Source: Listeria cornellensis FSL F6-0969
Lineage (GTDB): Bacteria; Bacillota; Bacilli; Lactobacillales; Listeriaceae
Direction: 5' to 3'
DNA: 64,000 nucleotides
Assembly: GCF_000525855.1 (NCBI RefSeq)
Contig: NZ_AODE01000011.1
Coordinates: 1 to 64,000 of the forward strand
A model generated the notes under the pieces. That model did not search any database. It saw nothing but the letters and a program-made list of their open reading frames with translations, and had not been told where the DNA came from. The position numbers and the translations under genes are program-made. This document shows, in pieces, positions 48,917 through 58,761 of this stretch. The stretch's first letter is position 1. Every line of letters begins with the position of its first letter.

Positions 48917-49225
48917 ATGAAAAAATTAATGTTGATGTGTAATGCTGGCATGTCTACAAGCGTGCTCGTTCGCAAAATGCAAAATATAGCGGATGAGAAG
49001 GGAATCGCGATTGATATTTGGGCGATTTCAGAGATTGATTTTGAGAAAAATTGGCGTCTGGCGGATGCGATTTTGTTGGGTCCACAGGTGAGCTATATGC
49101 AAGGCAAGGTGCGTGAGGCAGTCGAGGGTTCGATTCCAGTTGGCGTGATTGCGATTGTGGATTATGGGCGAATGGACGGTGAGAAGGTTCTGGCGCAGGG
49201 CTTGTCGCTGTTGGAGGAGGATTAG
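48917..49225 (+). CDS. PTS lactose/cellobiose-family EIIB component
   Basis: 102 residues. The phosphorylated cysteine is Cys8 in MLMCNAGMSTS. The EIIB fold continues with IAISEIDF, ADAILLGPQVSYM and VGVIAIVDYGRMDG. It passes phosphate from EIIA to sugar bound by EIIC. AAGGAG and two ATG codons in a row; the second, 48917, is used. Lies 12 nt after the EIIC gene and just before the glucosidase gene. Confidence 0.9.
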   Translation: MKKLMLMCNAGMSTSVLVRKMQNIADEKGIAIDIWAISEIDFEKNWRLADAILLGPQVSYMQGKVREAVEGSIPVGVIAIVDYGRMDGEKVLAQGLSLLEED

Positions 49226-49226
49226 T

Positions 49227-51497
49227 ATGTCGCGATATTTAGATCATAAATTGGAGACGGAGGAGCGTGTCACGGATCTTTTGGGACAAATGACGTTGGT
49301 GGAAAAATGCGGACAGTTGAACCAGAGGCTTTATGGCTGGCAGGCGTTTGAGCGTGTGGGTAATTCGTTTGACGTGACGCCGAAATTCGAAGAAGAGGTC
49401 GCGAAATTTGGTGGGATTGGTGCACTGTACGGCCTTTTTCGGGCTGATCCTTGGTCGGGAATGAATCAGGAAAATGGAGTTAGTCGAGCCAACTCAGCGC
49501 GGGTTGCGAATCAGTTGCAAAAATACGTGATTGAAAACTCGCGACTGGGCATTCCAATGCTGTTTTCGGAGGAGGTTCCGCATGGGCATCAGGCGCTGGA
49601 TAGTGAGTCGTATCCGGTGAACTTGGCTCGCGGAGCTTCGTTTAATACGACGTTGCAACGGGAAATTGCGGAGGCAATTGCCACGGAAATTAGCGATAAG
49701 GGTGTGCATCTTGCTTTGGCGTCTGCACTTGATATTTTGCGTGACCCAAGATGGGGACGCGCTGAGGAGTGTTTTAGTGAGGACCCGTTTTTAGCGGCGG
49801 AATTCACGAAGGCAATCACGACGGGTTTCCAAGCCAGTGGTCGGGTTGCGGTGATTCTGAAACATTTTGCGGCACAAGGGGAACCGGTTGGCGGACATAA
49901 TTCTGGTCCAGTATCGATTGGGATGCGTGAGTTACGTGAGATTTTTTTACCGCCGATGGTTGCTGCGGCTGATGGCGGCGCGCTTGGCGTAATGGCGGCG
50001 TACAATGAAATCGATGGTGTGCCGTGTCACGCGAACGGAGCGTTGTTGACGGGAATTTTGCGAGAGGAGCTAGGCTTTGAAGGTATTGTAATGGCGGATG
50101 GCTGCGCTTTGGATCGGTTGTTGGCGATGAATCCTGACGTGAGAAAAGCGGGAGCCATGGCGCTTATGGCAGGCGTTGACTTGAGTTTATGGGATGAGAT
50201 ATTTCCAAATTTGGCGGCAGCAGTGGTTTCAGGTGATTTGGACGAGGAAGTATTGGATGTGGCGGTAAGCCGAATTTTGCGATTGAAATTCCAACTTGGC
50301 TTATTTGAAAATCCGTACGTGTCGGAAACCGTGCCAGAACGGGCGGAATCATGGCGTGCTCTAAATCTACAAGCAGCACGCGAATCCATTTGTTTATTGG
50401 AGAATCGCGAAGTTCTCCCGCTTGAAAATGCGCAACACATCGCGGTCATTGGGCCGAATGCGGATGCTTTATACAATCAACTAGGCGATTATACAGCCCC
50501 GCAAAATTTGGCAGATGGCATGACCATTTTGCAAGGAATTAAGCAAATAGCGCCTGAAAATACGATAATCAGCTATGAAAAAGGCTGCGATATCCGTGAA
50601 AAAGTAGCAGGTGGCGTTGAACGCGCATCAGAACTTGCGAAGTCAGCAGATGTCATCATCCTTGTTTTAGGTGGTTCGAGCGCGCGGAATTTTGATATGG
50701 AATTTTTGAATAATGGGGCGGTGAGCTCTAAGGGGCCAAATATGGATGCAGGCGAGAACGTGGATTTGGCGGATTTAGCATTGCCAGCCGTTCAATTAGA
50801 GATTTTCCAGGCATTGAAACAACTGGGTAAACCGGTCGTGGTTATACTCGTGCAAGGTCGGCCGAATGCGATTCCAGAGATAAGTGAGCAGGCAGATGCG
50901 CTACTCACCACTTGGTATCCCGGCGCACAAGGCGGAATCGCGGTTGCAGAAACTTTATTTGGTATCGTGAACCCGTCTGGAAAACTGCCAGTCAGCATTC
51001 CGCGTTCTTCTGGTCAACTCCCGGTTTACTACAACCAAAAAGCGGGCGAATACAAAGAAGATTACTTCGATGAACGAGGCGCGGCGCTATATCCATTTGG
51101 GTACGGCCTAAGCTACAGTGATTTCGCGTATAAAGGGATCCAAACGACGCATCAAAGTCGAACGGTTGCAGAGCTTGAATCAGGTGAGAAATTTCGCTTC
51201 GCGGTAACCGTGCAAAACCGTTCCAATCGTGCGGGCTCCGAGGTCGTGCAACTCTATGTCCATGACCAAGAAGCCAGCATTACGCGACGCAAAAAAGAAC
51301 TAAAAGCATTTCAAAAAGTCGAAATTGGCGCGAAAGAAACAATAGAAGTGCCGCTCGAAATTGGGCTTGCCGAACTACAAATTTGGTCCATCCAAAATCG
51401 TTGGGAATTAGAAGCAGGTACTGTGCGGATTTTTGTAGGTGGAAGTTCGGTGACGGCGATTGAGACGGTGATTGATATAACAAACGGGGTGAGGTAA
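49227..51497 (+). CDS. Glycoside hydrolase family 3 beta-glucosidase
   Basis: 756 residues, no signal peptide, so cytosolic. GH3 plan: N-terminal TIM barrel (RVTDLLGQMTLVEKCGQL; RLGIPMLFSEEVPHG; DILRDPRWGRAEECFSEDP; VILKHFAAQGEPVGGHNS), the nucleophile Asp in GIVMADG (about 290), then the alpha/beta sandwich (LGDYTAPQN, PSGKLPVSIPRSSGQLPVYYN) and C-terminal fibronectin-like domain. Start ATG 49227 after GAGGAGG. Cleaves terminal beta-glucosides, or xylosides in some members. Being inside a PTS operon is unusual, since PTS sugars arrive phosphorylated and GH1 or GH4 6-phospho enzymes are typical. Confidence 0.9.
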   Translation: MSRYLDHKLETEERVTDLLGQMTLVEKCGQLNQRLYGWQAFERVGNSFDVTPKFEEEVAKFGGIGALYGLFRADPWSGMNQENGVSRANSARVANQLQKYVIENSRLGIPMLFSEEVPHGHQALDSESYPVNLARGASFNTTLQREIAEAIATEISDKGVHLALASALDILRDPRWGRAEECFSEDPFLAAEFTKAITTGFQASGRVAVILKHFAAQGEPVGGHNSGPVSIGMRELREIFLPPMVAAADGGALGVMAAYNEIDGVPCHANGALLTGILREELGFEGIVMADGCALDRLLAMNPDVRKAGAMALMAGVDLSLWDEIFPNLAAAVVSGDLDEEVLDVAVSRILRLKFQLGLFENPYVSETVPERAESWRALNLQAARESICLLENREVLPLENAQHIAVIGPNADALYNQLGDYTAPQNLADGMTILQGIKQIAPENTIISYEKGCDIREKVAGGVERASELAKSADVIILVLGGSSARNFDMEFLNNGAVSSKGPNMDAGENVDLADLALPAVQLEIFQALKQLGKPVVVILVQGRPNAIPEISEQADALLTTWYPGAQGGIAVAETLFGIVNPSGKLPVSIPRSSGQLPVYYNQKAGEYKEDYFDERGAALYPFGYGLSYSDFAYKGIQTTHQSRTVAELESGEKFRFAVTVQNRSNRAGSEVVQLYVHDQEASITRRKKELKAFQKVEIGAKETIEVPLEIGLAELQIWSIQNRWELEAGTVRIFVGGSSVTAIETVIDITNGVR

Positions 51498-51806
51498 ATG
51501 GAAGGCATGGAATTGGCTTCTTTTCAAATTATCGGTGCTGTTGGCGGCGCGCGAAGCAAGATTACAGAGGCGTTGCAGCTTGCGAGACAGCGTAAATTTA
51601 CAGAAGCATATCGAAAAATCGATGAGGCAAATCATTATTTAAGTGAAGGACATAAAAATCACGTAAGTCTTATTCAAAAAGAAGCAAACGGTCATAAAAT
51701 CCCAATGTCGATGTTATTCATACATGCGGAAGACCAGTTTATGACGACGTATTTACTTCGAGATATTGCCTATGAGATGGTGGCTTTGTGGAAAGAAATA
51801 AACTGA
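51498..51806 (+). CDS. PTS lactose/cellobiose-family EIIA component
   Basis: 102 residues starting one base after the GH3 stop codon. Three-helix EIIA of the Lac type: QIIGAVGGARSKITEALQLAR, YRKIDEANHYLSEGHKNH, and the phosphorylated His76 in MLFIHAEDQFMTT. Takes phosphate from HPr and gives it to EIIB. It completes the operon EIIC-EIIB-GH3-EIIA. Ribosome site GGGGTGAGG lies inside the glucosidase end. Confidence 0.9.
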   Translation: MEGMELASFQIIGAVGGARSKITEALQLARQRKFTEAYRKIDEANHYLSEGHKNHVSLIQKEANGHKIPMSMLFIHAEDQFMTTYLLRDIAYEMVALWKEIN

Positions 51807-51814
51807 TTTTTTGA

Positions 51815-51843
51815 GCGTATACCTTGATTGGTATGCGTTTTTT
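51815..51843 (+). terminator. Terminator after the PTS operon
   Basis: GCGTATACC (51815-51823) pairs with GGTATGCG (51830-51837) with one mismatch or bulge, then TTTTTT. Confidence 0.7.
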
Positions 51844-51925
51844 GATGTGTAATAGTAACATGTCGAATCAATTACCTTGACTGTCATAGTAGTATGGTGT
51901 ATATTATACTCATGGAGGTGATCAC

Positions 51926-52258
51926 ATGGCTGATAAAAAACTTTCCTCTGACCTACTGAGAGGACATACCGATACGATTATCTTGAAGTTATTGATGAGC
52001 GGTGATAAATATGGATATGACATTTTGAAATTGATTCATCTCAATTCGGACGGGGAATATGAACTGAAAGAAGCGACAATGTATTCCAGTTTGAAGCGTT
52101 TGGAGAAAGACGAGTGCATTGCTTCTTACTGGGGCGACGATGCTACCAAGGGCGGACGGCGAAAATATTATACATTAACCGAAAAAGGCGAGGAACTATA
52201 CGCAGAAAATAAACGGCAGTGGGAATCGGCAAAACGTATTCTCGAACAATTACTATGA
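51926..52258 (+). CDS. PadR-family transcriptional regulator
   Basis: 110 residues. Winged helix typical of PadR: LRGHTDTIILKLLMSGDKYGYDILK, ATMYSSLKRLEKDECI, and the wing GGRRKYYTLTEKG. The short C-terminal helix (YAENKRQWESAKRILEQLL) puts it in the small PadR-s2 group that dimerises. AGGTGATCAC precedes the ATG. First gene of an operon with a HAAS/pentapeptide protein and a drug-type ABC exporter; it probably represses this operon until a ligand binds. Confidence 0.9.
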   Translation: MADKKLSSDLLRGHTDTIILKLLMSGDKYGYDILKLIHLNSDGEYELKEATMYSSLKRLEKDECIASYWGDDATKGGRRKYYTLTEKGEELYAENKRQWESAKRILEQLL

Positions 52259-52276
52259 GGAAAGAGGTTAGGAAAA

Positions 52277-53269
52277 ATGACTGAGAAATTAATTGGGTAC
52301 ATTGATGGGCAATTCAGTGCATACGAGGATTCAGCGGAAATTAGCGAGCTAAAAGAAGAACTTGTGCATGATCTACAAGAGAAATACGGTGAGTTAGAGG
52401 AGCAAGGCTACGATGCCGAGGAAGCATACGAGTTGACGATCCATTCGCTAGGTGATATTTCAGAAGTTATTGAAAGCATTGGTGTGAAGCGGAAGATGTC
52501 ACTGGAAGATAATCCAGCTTGGCAAGAAATCGAAGAAGCGAAGCAACGTGCGGCGAACAATGACGGAACAATCAGAAGAAGGGTGCTAGAAGGCTTTAAT
52601 TTCAGTAACTCTGATTTGAGAAATAGCCGGTTTGACGAGGGCGAATTTCGCAGTGTAAATTTTAAGCATTCTAATTTATCAGGAGTTAATTTCGATCATC
52701 GCGTGTTTATTGATGCTAAATTGGATTATGTGAATCTAACGGGAGCTTCTTTTGAGCAGGCGGAATTTCATAACGGCTCTTTAAAAGGTGTATATGCTAA
52801 AAAAGGTGAGGGTTCGCCGAGCTTTAGAGGCGCTTTTATGCAAGGTGTTAATGTCTCAGTTGCGATGTTAAAAGGTGCAGATTTTAGCTATGCGAATTTG
52901 GCGAACTCGAAATTTAATGCTTCTGAGCTGTCTTATACATCGTTTGAAGGCGCGGATTTGACGTTTGCTGAATTGAAACAGTCTAGTCTAAGCAAGACGA
53001 ATTTTACCGATGCGATATTTGACCAAACGGATTTTAGTTACTCTGATTTATCAAAAATGAACTTTGACGGTGAAGTGTTTAAAGGTACTATTTTCAGAAG
53101 TACTGGGCTTGTTGGTGCGAGTTTTAGAGATGCGACTTTTGAGAATGTTTCTTTCAAGGGAAGTTATGTGAAACGCGCTGATTTCACTGGCGCAGTAATG
53201 GATACGGCATCTTATGAAAGCTTGAAAACGAATCGAAAAGCGGAACTTAGCGGAATAATTCTAATGTAA
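52277..53269 (+). CDS. HAAS-like domain + pentapeptide-repeat protein
   Basis: 330 residues. The first about 70 residues (KLIGYIDGQFSAYEDSAEISELKEELVHD ... SLGDISEVIESIG) resemble the HAAS/DUF1700-type helical domain usually encoded after PadR genes. From about residue 108 on it is a pentapeptide beta-helix (FNFSNSDLRNSRF, ANLANSKFNASELSYTSF, ADLTFAELKQSSLSKTNF, ADFTGAVM). Such helices can mimic DNA and shield gyrase (Qnr type), though many have other roles. The fusion next to an ABC exporter suggests antimicrobial response. GTTAGGA ribosome site; 18 nt after padR. Confidence 0.8.
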   Translation: MTEKLIGYIDGQFSAYEDSAEISELKEELVHDLQEKYGELEEQGYDAEEAYELTIHSLGDISEVIESIGVKRKMSLEDNPAWQEIEEAKQRAANNDGTIRRRVLEGFNFSNSDLRNSRFDEGEFRSVNFKHSNLSGVNFDHRVFIDAKLDYVNLTGASFEQAEFHNGSLKGVYAKKGEGSPSFRGAFMQGVNVSVAMLKGADFSYANLANSKFNASELSYTSFEGADLTFAELKQSSLSKTNFTDAIFDQTDFSYSDLSKMNFDGEVFKGTIFRSTGLVGASFRDATFENVSFKGSYVKRADFTGAVMDTASYESLKTNRKAELSGIILM

Positions 53270-53284
53270 AGGAGGGCGTGTAAA

Positions 53285-54217
53285 ATGGTACAAAATACGA
53301 TTTCTGTTCATAATTTGGAGAAGTCTTATAAAAATGTAGAAGTGTTGAAAAAAATTAGTTTCACCGTTGAAAAAGGCACGGTTTTCGCGTTATTAGGGTC
53401 AAATGGTGCTGGGAAAACAACCACAATTCGGATTCTAGCAACGCTTTTGAAGCCGGATGGTGGCGAAGCACAGATTTGTGATGCGGATGTGGTGAAGCAG
53501 GCGAATTTAGTACGCGCGGCAATTAGTTTAACTGGGCAAAATGCAGCGGTCGATGAGATTCTGACTGGGCGTGAGAATGTGCGATTGATTGCGAAATTAC
53601 GGCATTTGCCAGATGCGGCGGGAATTGCGGATGAGTTGTTAGCGCGGTTTGGCTTGACGGATGCGGCAGATCGGGCGCTTTCGACGTATTCTGGTGGGAT
53701 GAGACGCAGACTGGATCTTGCGATGAGTTTGGTCGGGAATCCAGAGGTTATCTTTTTGGATGAGCCTACGACCGGGCTTGACCCGCAGAGCCGTTTAGCA
53801 ATGTGGAAAATTATTCGGGAGCTCGCGAGCAATGGAACAACAGTGTTTTTGACGACGCAATATTTGGAAGAAGCGGAGCAATTGGCGAACCAGATAGCCA
53901 TTTTGAATGATGGAAAAATTGTTGCGAATGGCACGGTCGCTGAGTTGAAGCGGATGTTGCCGAATGGTCATTTGGAATTGCGCTTTGCAGAGGAAGGCGA
54001 GGTTAAGGCGGCAAACGCGGCGCTGGTTGACTTTGAACCGACTTTGAATGTGGAAGAGCAGTTGGTAACGCTAACGATTGATGGAAGCACGACACAACTA
54101 ATGGCGATTTTAGGGAAATTGGAAGCAGCGAATATTGCAGTACTTGAATTTTCGCAAAAATCGCCGACGCTGGAGGACGTATTCCTCACAATTATCGATA
54201 GGAAGGGTGAAGCATGA
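53285..54217 (+). CDS. ABC transporter ATP-binding protein (DrrA/daunorubicin-resistance type)
   Basis: 310 residues. Walker A LGSNGAGKTTT, Q-loop LTGQNAAVDE, signature STYSGGMRRRLDLA, Walker B VIFLDEPTTGLDPQSR and switch His replaced by Gln in LTTQYLEEAEQ, which is usual in the DrrA group. The C-terminal about 80 residues are the extra DrrA domain. AAAGGAGGG ribosome site. It overlaps the permease gene (ATGATG at 54214) and powers it. Probable export of a drug or antimicrobial peptide, controlled by PadR. Confidence 0.9.
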   Translation: MVQNTISVHNLEKSYKNVEVLKKISFTVEKGTVFALLGSNGAGKTTTIRILATLLKPDGGEAQICDADVVKQANLVRAAISLTGQNAAVDEILTGRENVRLIAKLRHLPDAAGIADELLARFGLTDAADRALSTYSGGMRRRLDLAMSLVGNPEVIFLDEPTTGLDPQSRLAMWKIIRELASNGTTVFLTTQYLEEAEQLANQIAILNDGKIVANGTVAELKRMLPNGHLELRFAEEGEVKAANAALVDFEPTLNVEEQLVTLTIDGSTTQLMAILGKLEAANIAVLEFSQKSPTLEDVFLTIIDRKGEA

Positions 54218-54975
54218 TGCGGAATAATTGGAATGATATGCAAGTAATGGTTGGACGCAACATGAAGCATGCCTTTCGTAGTGCGGATACGATCATTACG
54301 ACTATTGCGATGCCACTGATGATTATGTTGATGTTTGTATATGTTTTTGGAGGCTCGATTGATACAGGTTCAGAAAATTATATTAACTATGTTGTTCCGG
54401 GGATTATGTTTTTATGTATCGCGATGGGATCGACGTATACGGCAGTAAGGCTAAACCACGATGTGACAACCGGGATTATTGACCGTTTCCACTCGATGCC
54501 CATTGCGAAATCGTCTATTTTGACAGGACATGTTGTGACGTCCGTTGTTTTCAATTTGATTTCAACGCTTGTGGTTGTGTTGGTCGCGTTCCTTTTAGGA
54601 TTCAGACCAGAAGCCGGATTTGTTGGATGGCTCGTTGTTATTTTGATCTTGCTACTGTTCACGTTGGCGATGACTTGGATTGCGGTGATATCAGGATTAA
54701 TCGCAAAAAGCGCAGAAGGATCAGGCTCATTTAGCTACCTCATTCTGTTGCTACTATTTGTCAGCTCGGCGTTCACACCTACAGATTCAATGACCAAGGT
54801 CGTTCGGGCGTTTGCGGAAAACCAGCCGATGACGCCGATTATTGAAAGTGTCCGTTCTCTGCTAGTTGGAAATGTGAATACTGGCGAAGTTTGGACGGCA
54901 ATTGCCTGGTGCGGAGGAATTTTCATTGTTGCGATGATAGCTTCGATGCAAATTTATAAAAGGAGAACGGAATAG
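54214..54975 (+). CDS. ABC-2 type permease (DrrB type)
   Basis: 253 residues, six membrane helices. ABC-2 marks: MQVMVGRNMKHAFRSADTIITTIAMPLMIMLMFVYVFGG, GIMFLCIAMGSTYTAVRLNHD, RFHSMPIAKSSILTGHV and the ending FAENQPMTPIIESVRSLLVG. It would work as a dimer with the preceding ATPase. Starts inside the ATPase gene. Ends before a strong two-way terminator shared with the AMP-ligase gene on the other strand. Confidence 0.9.
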   Translation: MMRNNWNDMQVMVGRNMKHAFRSADTIITTIAMPLMIMLMFVYVFGGSIDTGSENYINYVVPGIMFLCIAMGSTYTAVRLNHDVTTGIIDRFHSMPIAKSSILTGHVVTSVVFNLISTLVVVLVAFLLGFRPEAGFVGWLVVILILLLFTLAMTWIAVISGLIAKSAEGSGSFSYLILLLLFVSSAFTPTDSMTKVVRAFAENQPMTPIIESVRSLLVGNVNTGEVWTAIAWCGGIFIVAMIASMQIYKRRTE

Positions 54976-54977
54976 CG

Positions 54978-55018
54978 AAAAAAGGATAACCATCCCAGTG
55001 AGGCGGTTATCCTTTTTT
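54978..55018. terminator. Bidirectional terminator
   Basis: AAAAAAGGATAACC (54978-54991) pairs fully with GGTTATCCTTTTTT (55005-55018). A on one side and T on the other serve the converging genes. Confidence 0.9.
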
Positions 55019-55022
55019 ACGT

Positions 55023-56552
55023 CTAATTTTCGCTATTTTGAAGCGAGCGTTCCAACTCTAAACGCTGAATTTTCATCGTCGCCGTCCGTGGCATTTCATC
55101 GTATTTCATGAGAATTGGCTCATTGAGATGCGGCAAATCGGATACTTTTTTCCACCATAAATCCCAATTCATTTCTGCGCTCTCATTCACCGCCACAATC
55201 GGCTGTGGACTCCCATTTTTGCCCCGAATAATCACGACTTCATCTAGAAAAGTCAGTTCATCAAGAAGGGCATCCTCAATCGCGAGTGTGCTGTCAATTT
55301 TATCAACAAGATCAACTTGGCGGTCAAGCAAGGAAAGGCCTCCGAGCCGACTTTTGACACCATAATCACCGCTGTCCCACCAAGCACCGTAGACATTTTC
55401 CTCAAAGCGCGGAGTCTCTTTGTAGTACGTCAGAGCACGACCTTTCGAGAACATCTGGATATTGCCGCTAGTTCCAGCAGAAACCGGTTTCCCATCCTGA
55501 TCCACAATCCGAGCCTTCGTCAAGCCTGGCATCCCAACGCCCATCGCGCGCGCGTTCGTCCGCTTAAGCGTGGACTTCGTATGGAAACGCATAATCATCG
55601 GGCCACATTCACTCTGCCCGTAAACCTGCAAAAAAACCGGCAAACGATACTCCGAACACCGCAAAAATGTCGCCATCGTTTCCTTGTTAATCGCATCAAA
55701 CGTGGAATGATAGTACTTTACGCTTTGAAAAACGGCAGGCTCTTCCCTAGCAAGCGATGCCCACTGCACAAAATGATTCGGATGCGTTTCCAGAACCATC
55801 GGCGCGTATTCCGTCATGATTTTTGTTACGTTAGCCCGGCTCGGATTCGCAATTGGAAGCAGCGGGAAACCCTTCGCCATCAGCGACGAAATCCCGATAT
55901 TAAAGCGCGAATGAACTGGCGAAATATGAAAAGCGACCAAACCACGCTTGCGGATGAGGCTCAAAATGTTCTTTTGCCATTTCGTACGCCATCCCATCGA
56001 GTTCGCCGAGTGTGCGATAAGCTTCGGAACACCAGTCGTACCCGAAGTATGCGTCATGTAGGAAATCGTGTCAGGCGTGAGGAAATCCTGCTCACAAAGC
56101 TGATCAAAAGTCGTTGCGAGAATCTCCTCGACCGCGATCAATTTCGAAGCAGGAAGATTTTTTAAACTTTGTGCTTTTTTCGCCGTATCCCCGTCGAAAA
56201 CCATCCAAGGATCGTCCAGCCGCGCGACCAGAATATCCATTGTATCAGCAGGAAGATGCGCGGAAATCATGATTGGCACCGCGCCGAGATAAGAGACAGC
56301 AACAGCTAAGAGGTATGTGTCGAATTTTGCCGATTTATAAACGATGACCTTCTCGCCCTTTTTGACACCGATTTTGTGCAATTGCGTTGCCTTCATGATG
56401 AGGGCATTTTTTGAATCCGCGTATGTAGTTTGCAATTGAAGTTCGGGGAAAGCAGTAAGTGGCTCGTCGAAGTAAATCGCCTGACTCGGAAAACGCTCCG
56501 CAGCTTCCGCGAAATTGGTATAGAGGTTTAGTGGTTTGTATTTGTTAAACAT
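55023..56552 (-). CDS. AMP-dependent synthetase/ligase (acyl-CoA synthetase-like)
   Basis: 509 residues. ANL-family enzyme that activates a carboxylic acid with ATP. Motifs: P-loop THTSGTTGVPK, YGQSECGP (A5), WWDSGDYG (A7) and a C-terminal catalytic lysine region (RTATMKIQRLELE). The binding-pocket region (HPNHFVQWASL) does not allow substrate prediction. A single gene with AAAGGAG before the start at 56552 and no carrier-protein or CoA-linked neighbours. Fatty or aromatic acids are possible substrates. Not frameshifted. Confidence 0.85.
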   Translation of the reverse strand: MFNKYKPLNLYTNFAEAAERFPSQAIYFDEPLTAFPELQLQTTYADSKNALIMKATQLHKIGVKKGEKVIVYKSAKFDTYLLAVAVSYLGAVPIMISAHLPADTMDILVARLDDPWMVFDGDTAKKAQSLKNLPASKLIAVEEILATTFDQLCEQDFLTPDTISYMTHTSGTTGVPKLIAHSANSMGWRTKWQKNILSLIRKRGLVAFHISPVHSRFNIGISSLMAKGFPLLPIANPSRANVTKIMTEYAPMVLETHPNHFVQWASLAREEPAVFQSVKYYHSTFDAINKETMATFLRCSEYRLPVFLQVYGQSECGPMIMRFHTKSTLKRTNARAMGVGMPGLTKARIVDQDGKPVSAGTSGNIQMFSKGRALTYYKETPRFEENVYGAWWDSGDYGVKSRLGGLSLLDRQVDLVDKIDSTLAIEDALLDELTFLDEVVIIRGKNGSPQPIVAVNESAEMNWDLWWKKVSDLPHLNEPILMKYDEMPRTATMKIQRLELERSLQNSEN

Positions 56553-56744
56553 GGATGGTTGGTCAACTCCTTTTTTGGTGTGATGGGGTTATTATAGCAT
56601 TATTGTGAGGAGATTTACAAAGTTTGAGGAGAAATTTAGGAGAAATCGATAATAATAGGAGGATAATATTTCTTTGTTTGGTATAATGAAAAGAAAAGAG
56701 AATACTATAAATAAAGAATGTGAAAAAAATGGGGGGGATTATGT

Positions 56745-57429
56745 ATGAAAAAAAAAGCTACAATATGTAAGGGAACTAGTAGACATTTGTGAGCAGATAA
56801 TCAATGAACGGAAGACAAAAGTGAGAGAACTAAGTTTTATATTTAATAAGGTTAAGGTATTAAATACTTTAGCATCGAATGTTGTAGGTCTGGACTTTAA
56901 GAAGTATCACATAAAAGAGAACGAGAAAGAAAATGATATCCTCACGGAACCAGCTTACACAAGGTTTATTCAACACGTTGAATTTTTAAAACGAGAAGGT
57001 GAACGAGAATTACATAAGTATGTTTTTGTAATTCATGGACATTCTAAAGATACAGTTGAGCTTCAATCAATTCTAGGTTTAATGGGTAAAGAGCCAATCA
57101 CTATAAAAGAGTTAGATGATAATAACATGTCATTCATAGATAAGATAGAAAAGTATTCTAATGTTAGGCATGCGGTTGCACTTCTGACACCGGATGATTG
57201 GGGCGCTAAAAAAGAATGTAATCAGATATTGATGCGGGGAAGAGCAAGGCAGAATGTTATTTTTGAACTGGGCTATTTTTTCGGAAAGATTGGAAAAGCA
57301 AATACAATATGTTTGGTGAAAGGAGAGGTGGACTTGCCATCAGATTTAGATGGCTTAGGAAATATAAGATATCAGGATAGTTTGAACGAAGTATCTGCTA
57401 AATTGCAACAATTATTGGAATATAAATAA
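56745..57429 (+). CDS. TIR-like effector (CAP12/Pycsar TIR domain, PF10137 type), one frameshift
   Basis: 227 residues when corrected. N-terminal helical segment of about 85 residues (QYVRELVDICEQIINERKTKV), then a TIR-like domain: KYVFVIHGHSKDTVELQ, LLTPDDWGAKK, RARQNVIFELGYFFGKIG (Glu of the NADase site), VKGEVDLPSDLDGLGNIRYQD. These domains usually degrade NAD when triggered by phage infection. The A9 run at 56748-56756, right after the ATG, must be A8. GGGGGGG lies before the start. The TPR-sensor gene follows after 23 nt, making a two-gene defence operon likely. Confidence 0.8.
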
Positions 57430-57452
57430 TTAATACGATTGGAGTGGGGAGA

Positions 57453-58698
57453 ATGAAGGGTAATAATGTTTGTTTTGTTATTATGGGGTATGGTAAGAAA
57501 AAAGATTATAGAACAGGAAGAGAAGTAGATATGGATTTTGTCTATGCTAACTTAATTAAACCAGCGATCGTAGCAACTGGCTTTATTTGTGTGAGAGCAG
57601 ATGAAATTAAACATAGTTCTATGATTGATATTCCTATGTATGAGCATTTGATGCATGCCAATTTAGTTATTGCAGATATGTCGACGACGAACTTTAATGC
57701 AATTTACGAGTTAGGAGTGAGGCATGCAGTTCGTCCACAGTCAACAATCCTTATTTCCAACAAAGATTTTCTTCAAGGAGGAGCGCCTTTTGATGTTAAT
57801 CATATATCAATATTTAGCTACGACGATATAAATACTAGCTCATTACAGGAAGAAGTATGTAAGGTGAAGGCTGAGTTGATTGAATTAGTAAAGGCAGTAG
57901 CGAGCGATAAACGGATAGACAGTCCAATATATTCCCTTATAGGAGATGGTATAACACCCCCTACTATGAGGACAATGAACTTAACTAATCCAGAACTAGA
58001 TAAGAAAAAGAAGTCATTAAGGGAGCTTATTCAAGAAGGCAATTTGAAACTGACAGAGGAGAAATATTTTGCGGCAGAGGAAGCGTTTTCTGCAGCGATG
58101 AATATCGAGAATAGTGATTATTTAGTTCAAAGAAAAGTACTATCTGTTTATAAAAATCCACATAGAGACGAAGCTGATAGATATCTAGAGGCAATAGAAA
58201 TACTTAATCAACATTTTCAAGTATTTGCTTCTACAGATAGTGAAGTGTTAGGATTATCAGGTAGTATATTTAAGCGATTATTTGAACTGACAGATAATAA
58301 ATTATATTTACAACGAGCAATTGATGTGTGCTTAAAAGGTTTCGTAATAAATAAAAACTATTACAATGGAATTAATTTAGCGTATTTGCATAATTTAATG
58401 GCAAAGAAAGAAGAACCACAAATGCATGAGCAAATAGCTAATTATTATAGAGAACAGGTTAGGAAAATCTGCGATAGATTGATACAGGAGGAAGAGTTTG
58501 ATTCTAGAGAAGATTGTTATTGGATTTATGCAACCTTAAGTGAGGTGTATTATTGCAAAAAAAACATAGATATGTATAAAAAAAACAAATAATATGGCTC
58601 TATTCTATAAACCAGGTAAAGCGGAGCTAAAATCAACGAACGAGCAATTGTTTAAATTAAAGCAGTTGCTTGATATCGAAATGGAAGTATTGAATTAA
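57453..58698 (+). CDS. DUF4071/TPR-S type sensor protein, one frameshift
   Basis: 414 residues when corrected. The N-terminal about 130 residues are a nucleoside-deoxyribosyltransferase-like domain (CFVIMGYGKKKDY, ADEIKHSSMIDIPMYEHLMHANLVIADMSTTNFNAIYELGVRHA). A TPR-type helical region follows (LRELIQEGNLKLTEEKYFAAEEAFSAAM ... LYLQRAIDVCLKGF ... YNGINLAYLHNLMAKK). The A8 run at 58577-58584 must be A7 to reach the end at 58696-58698 (TNNMALFYKPGKAEL). It is encoded after a TIR effector, so it may sense or make a nucleotide signal for it. GGAG lies before ATG 57453. Exact activity unknown. Confidence 0.75.
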
Positions 58699-58761
58699 AT
58701 AAAGTTGTTGAATTGTCCTAAATTGTAAAGGAAAAAACAGCAGAAAATAGGGGAAATGAAC

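Noticed and set aside
55317..56165. A 282-codon plus-strand frame opposite the AMP ligase
   Set aside because: Arg/His-rich composition typical of an antisense frame; the minus strand has all ANL motifs.
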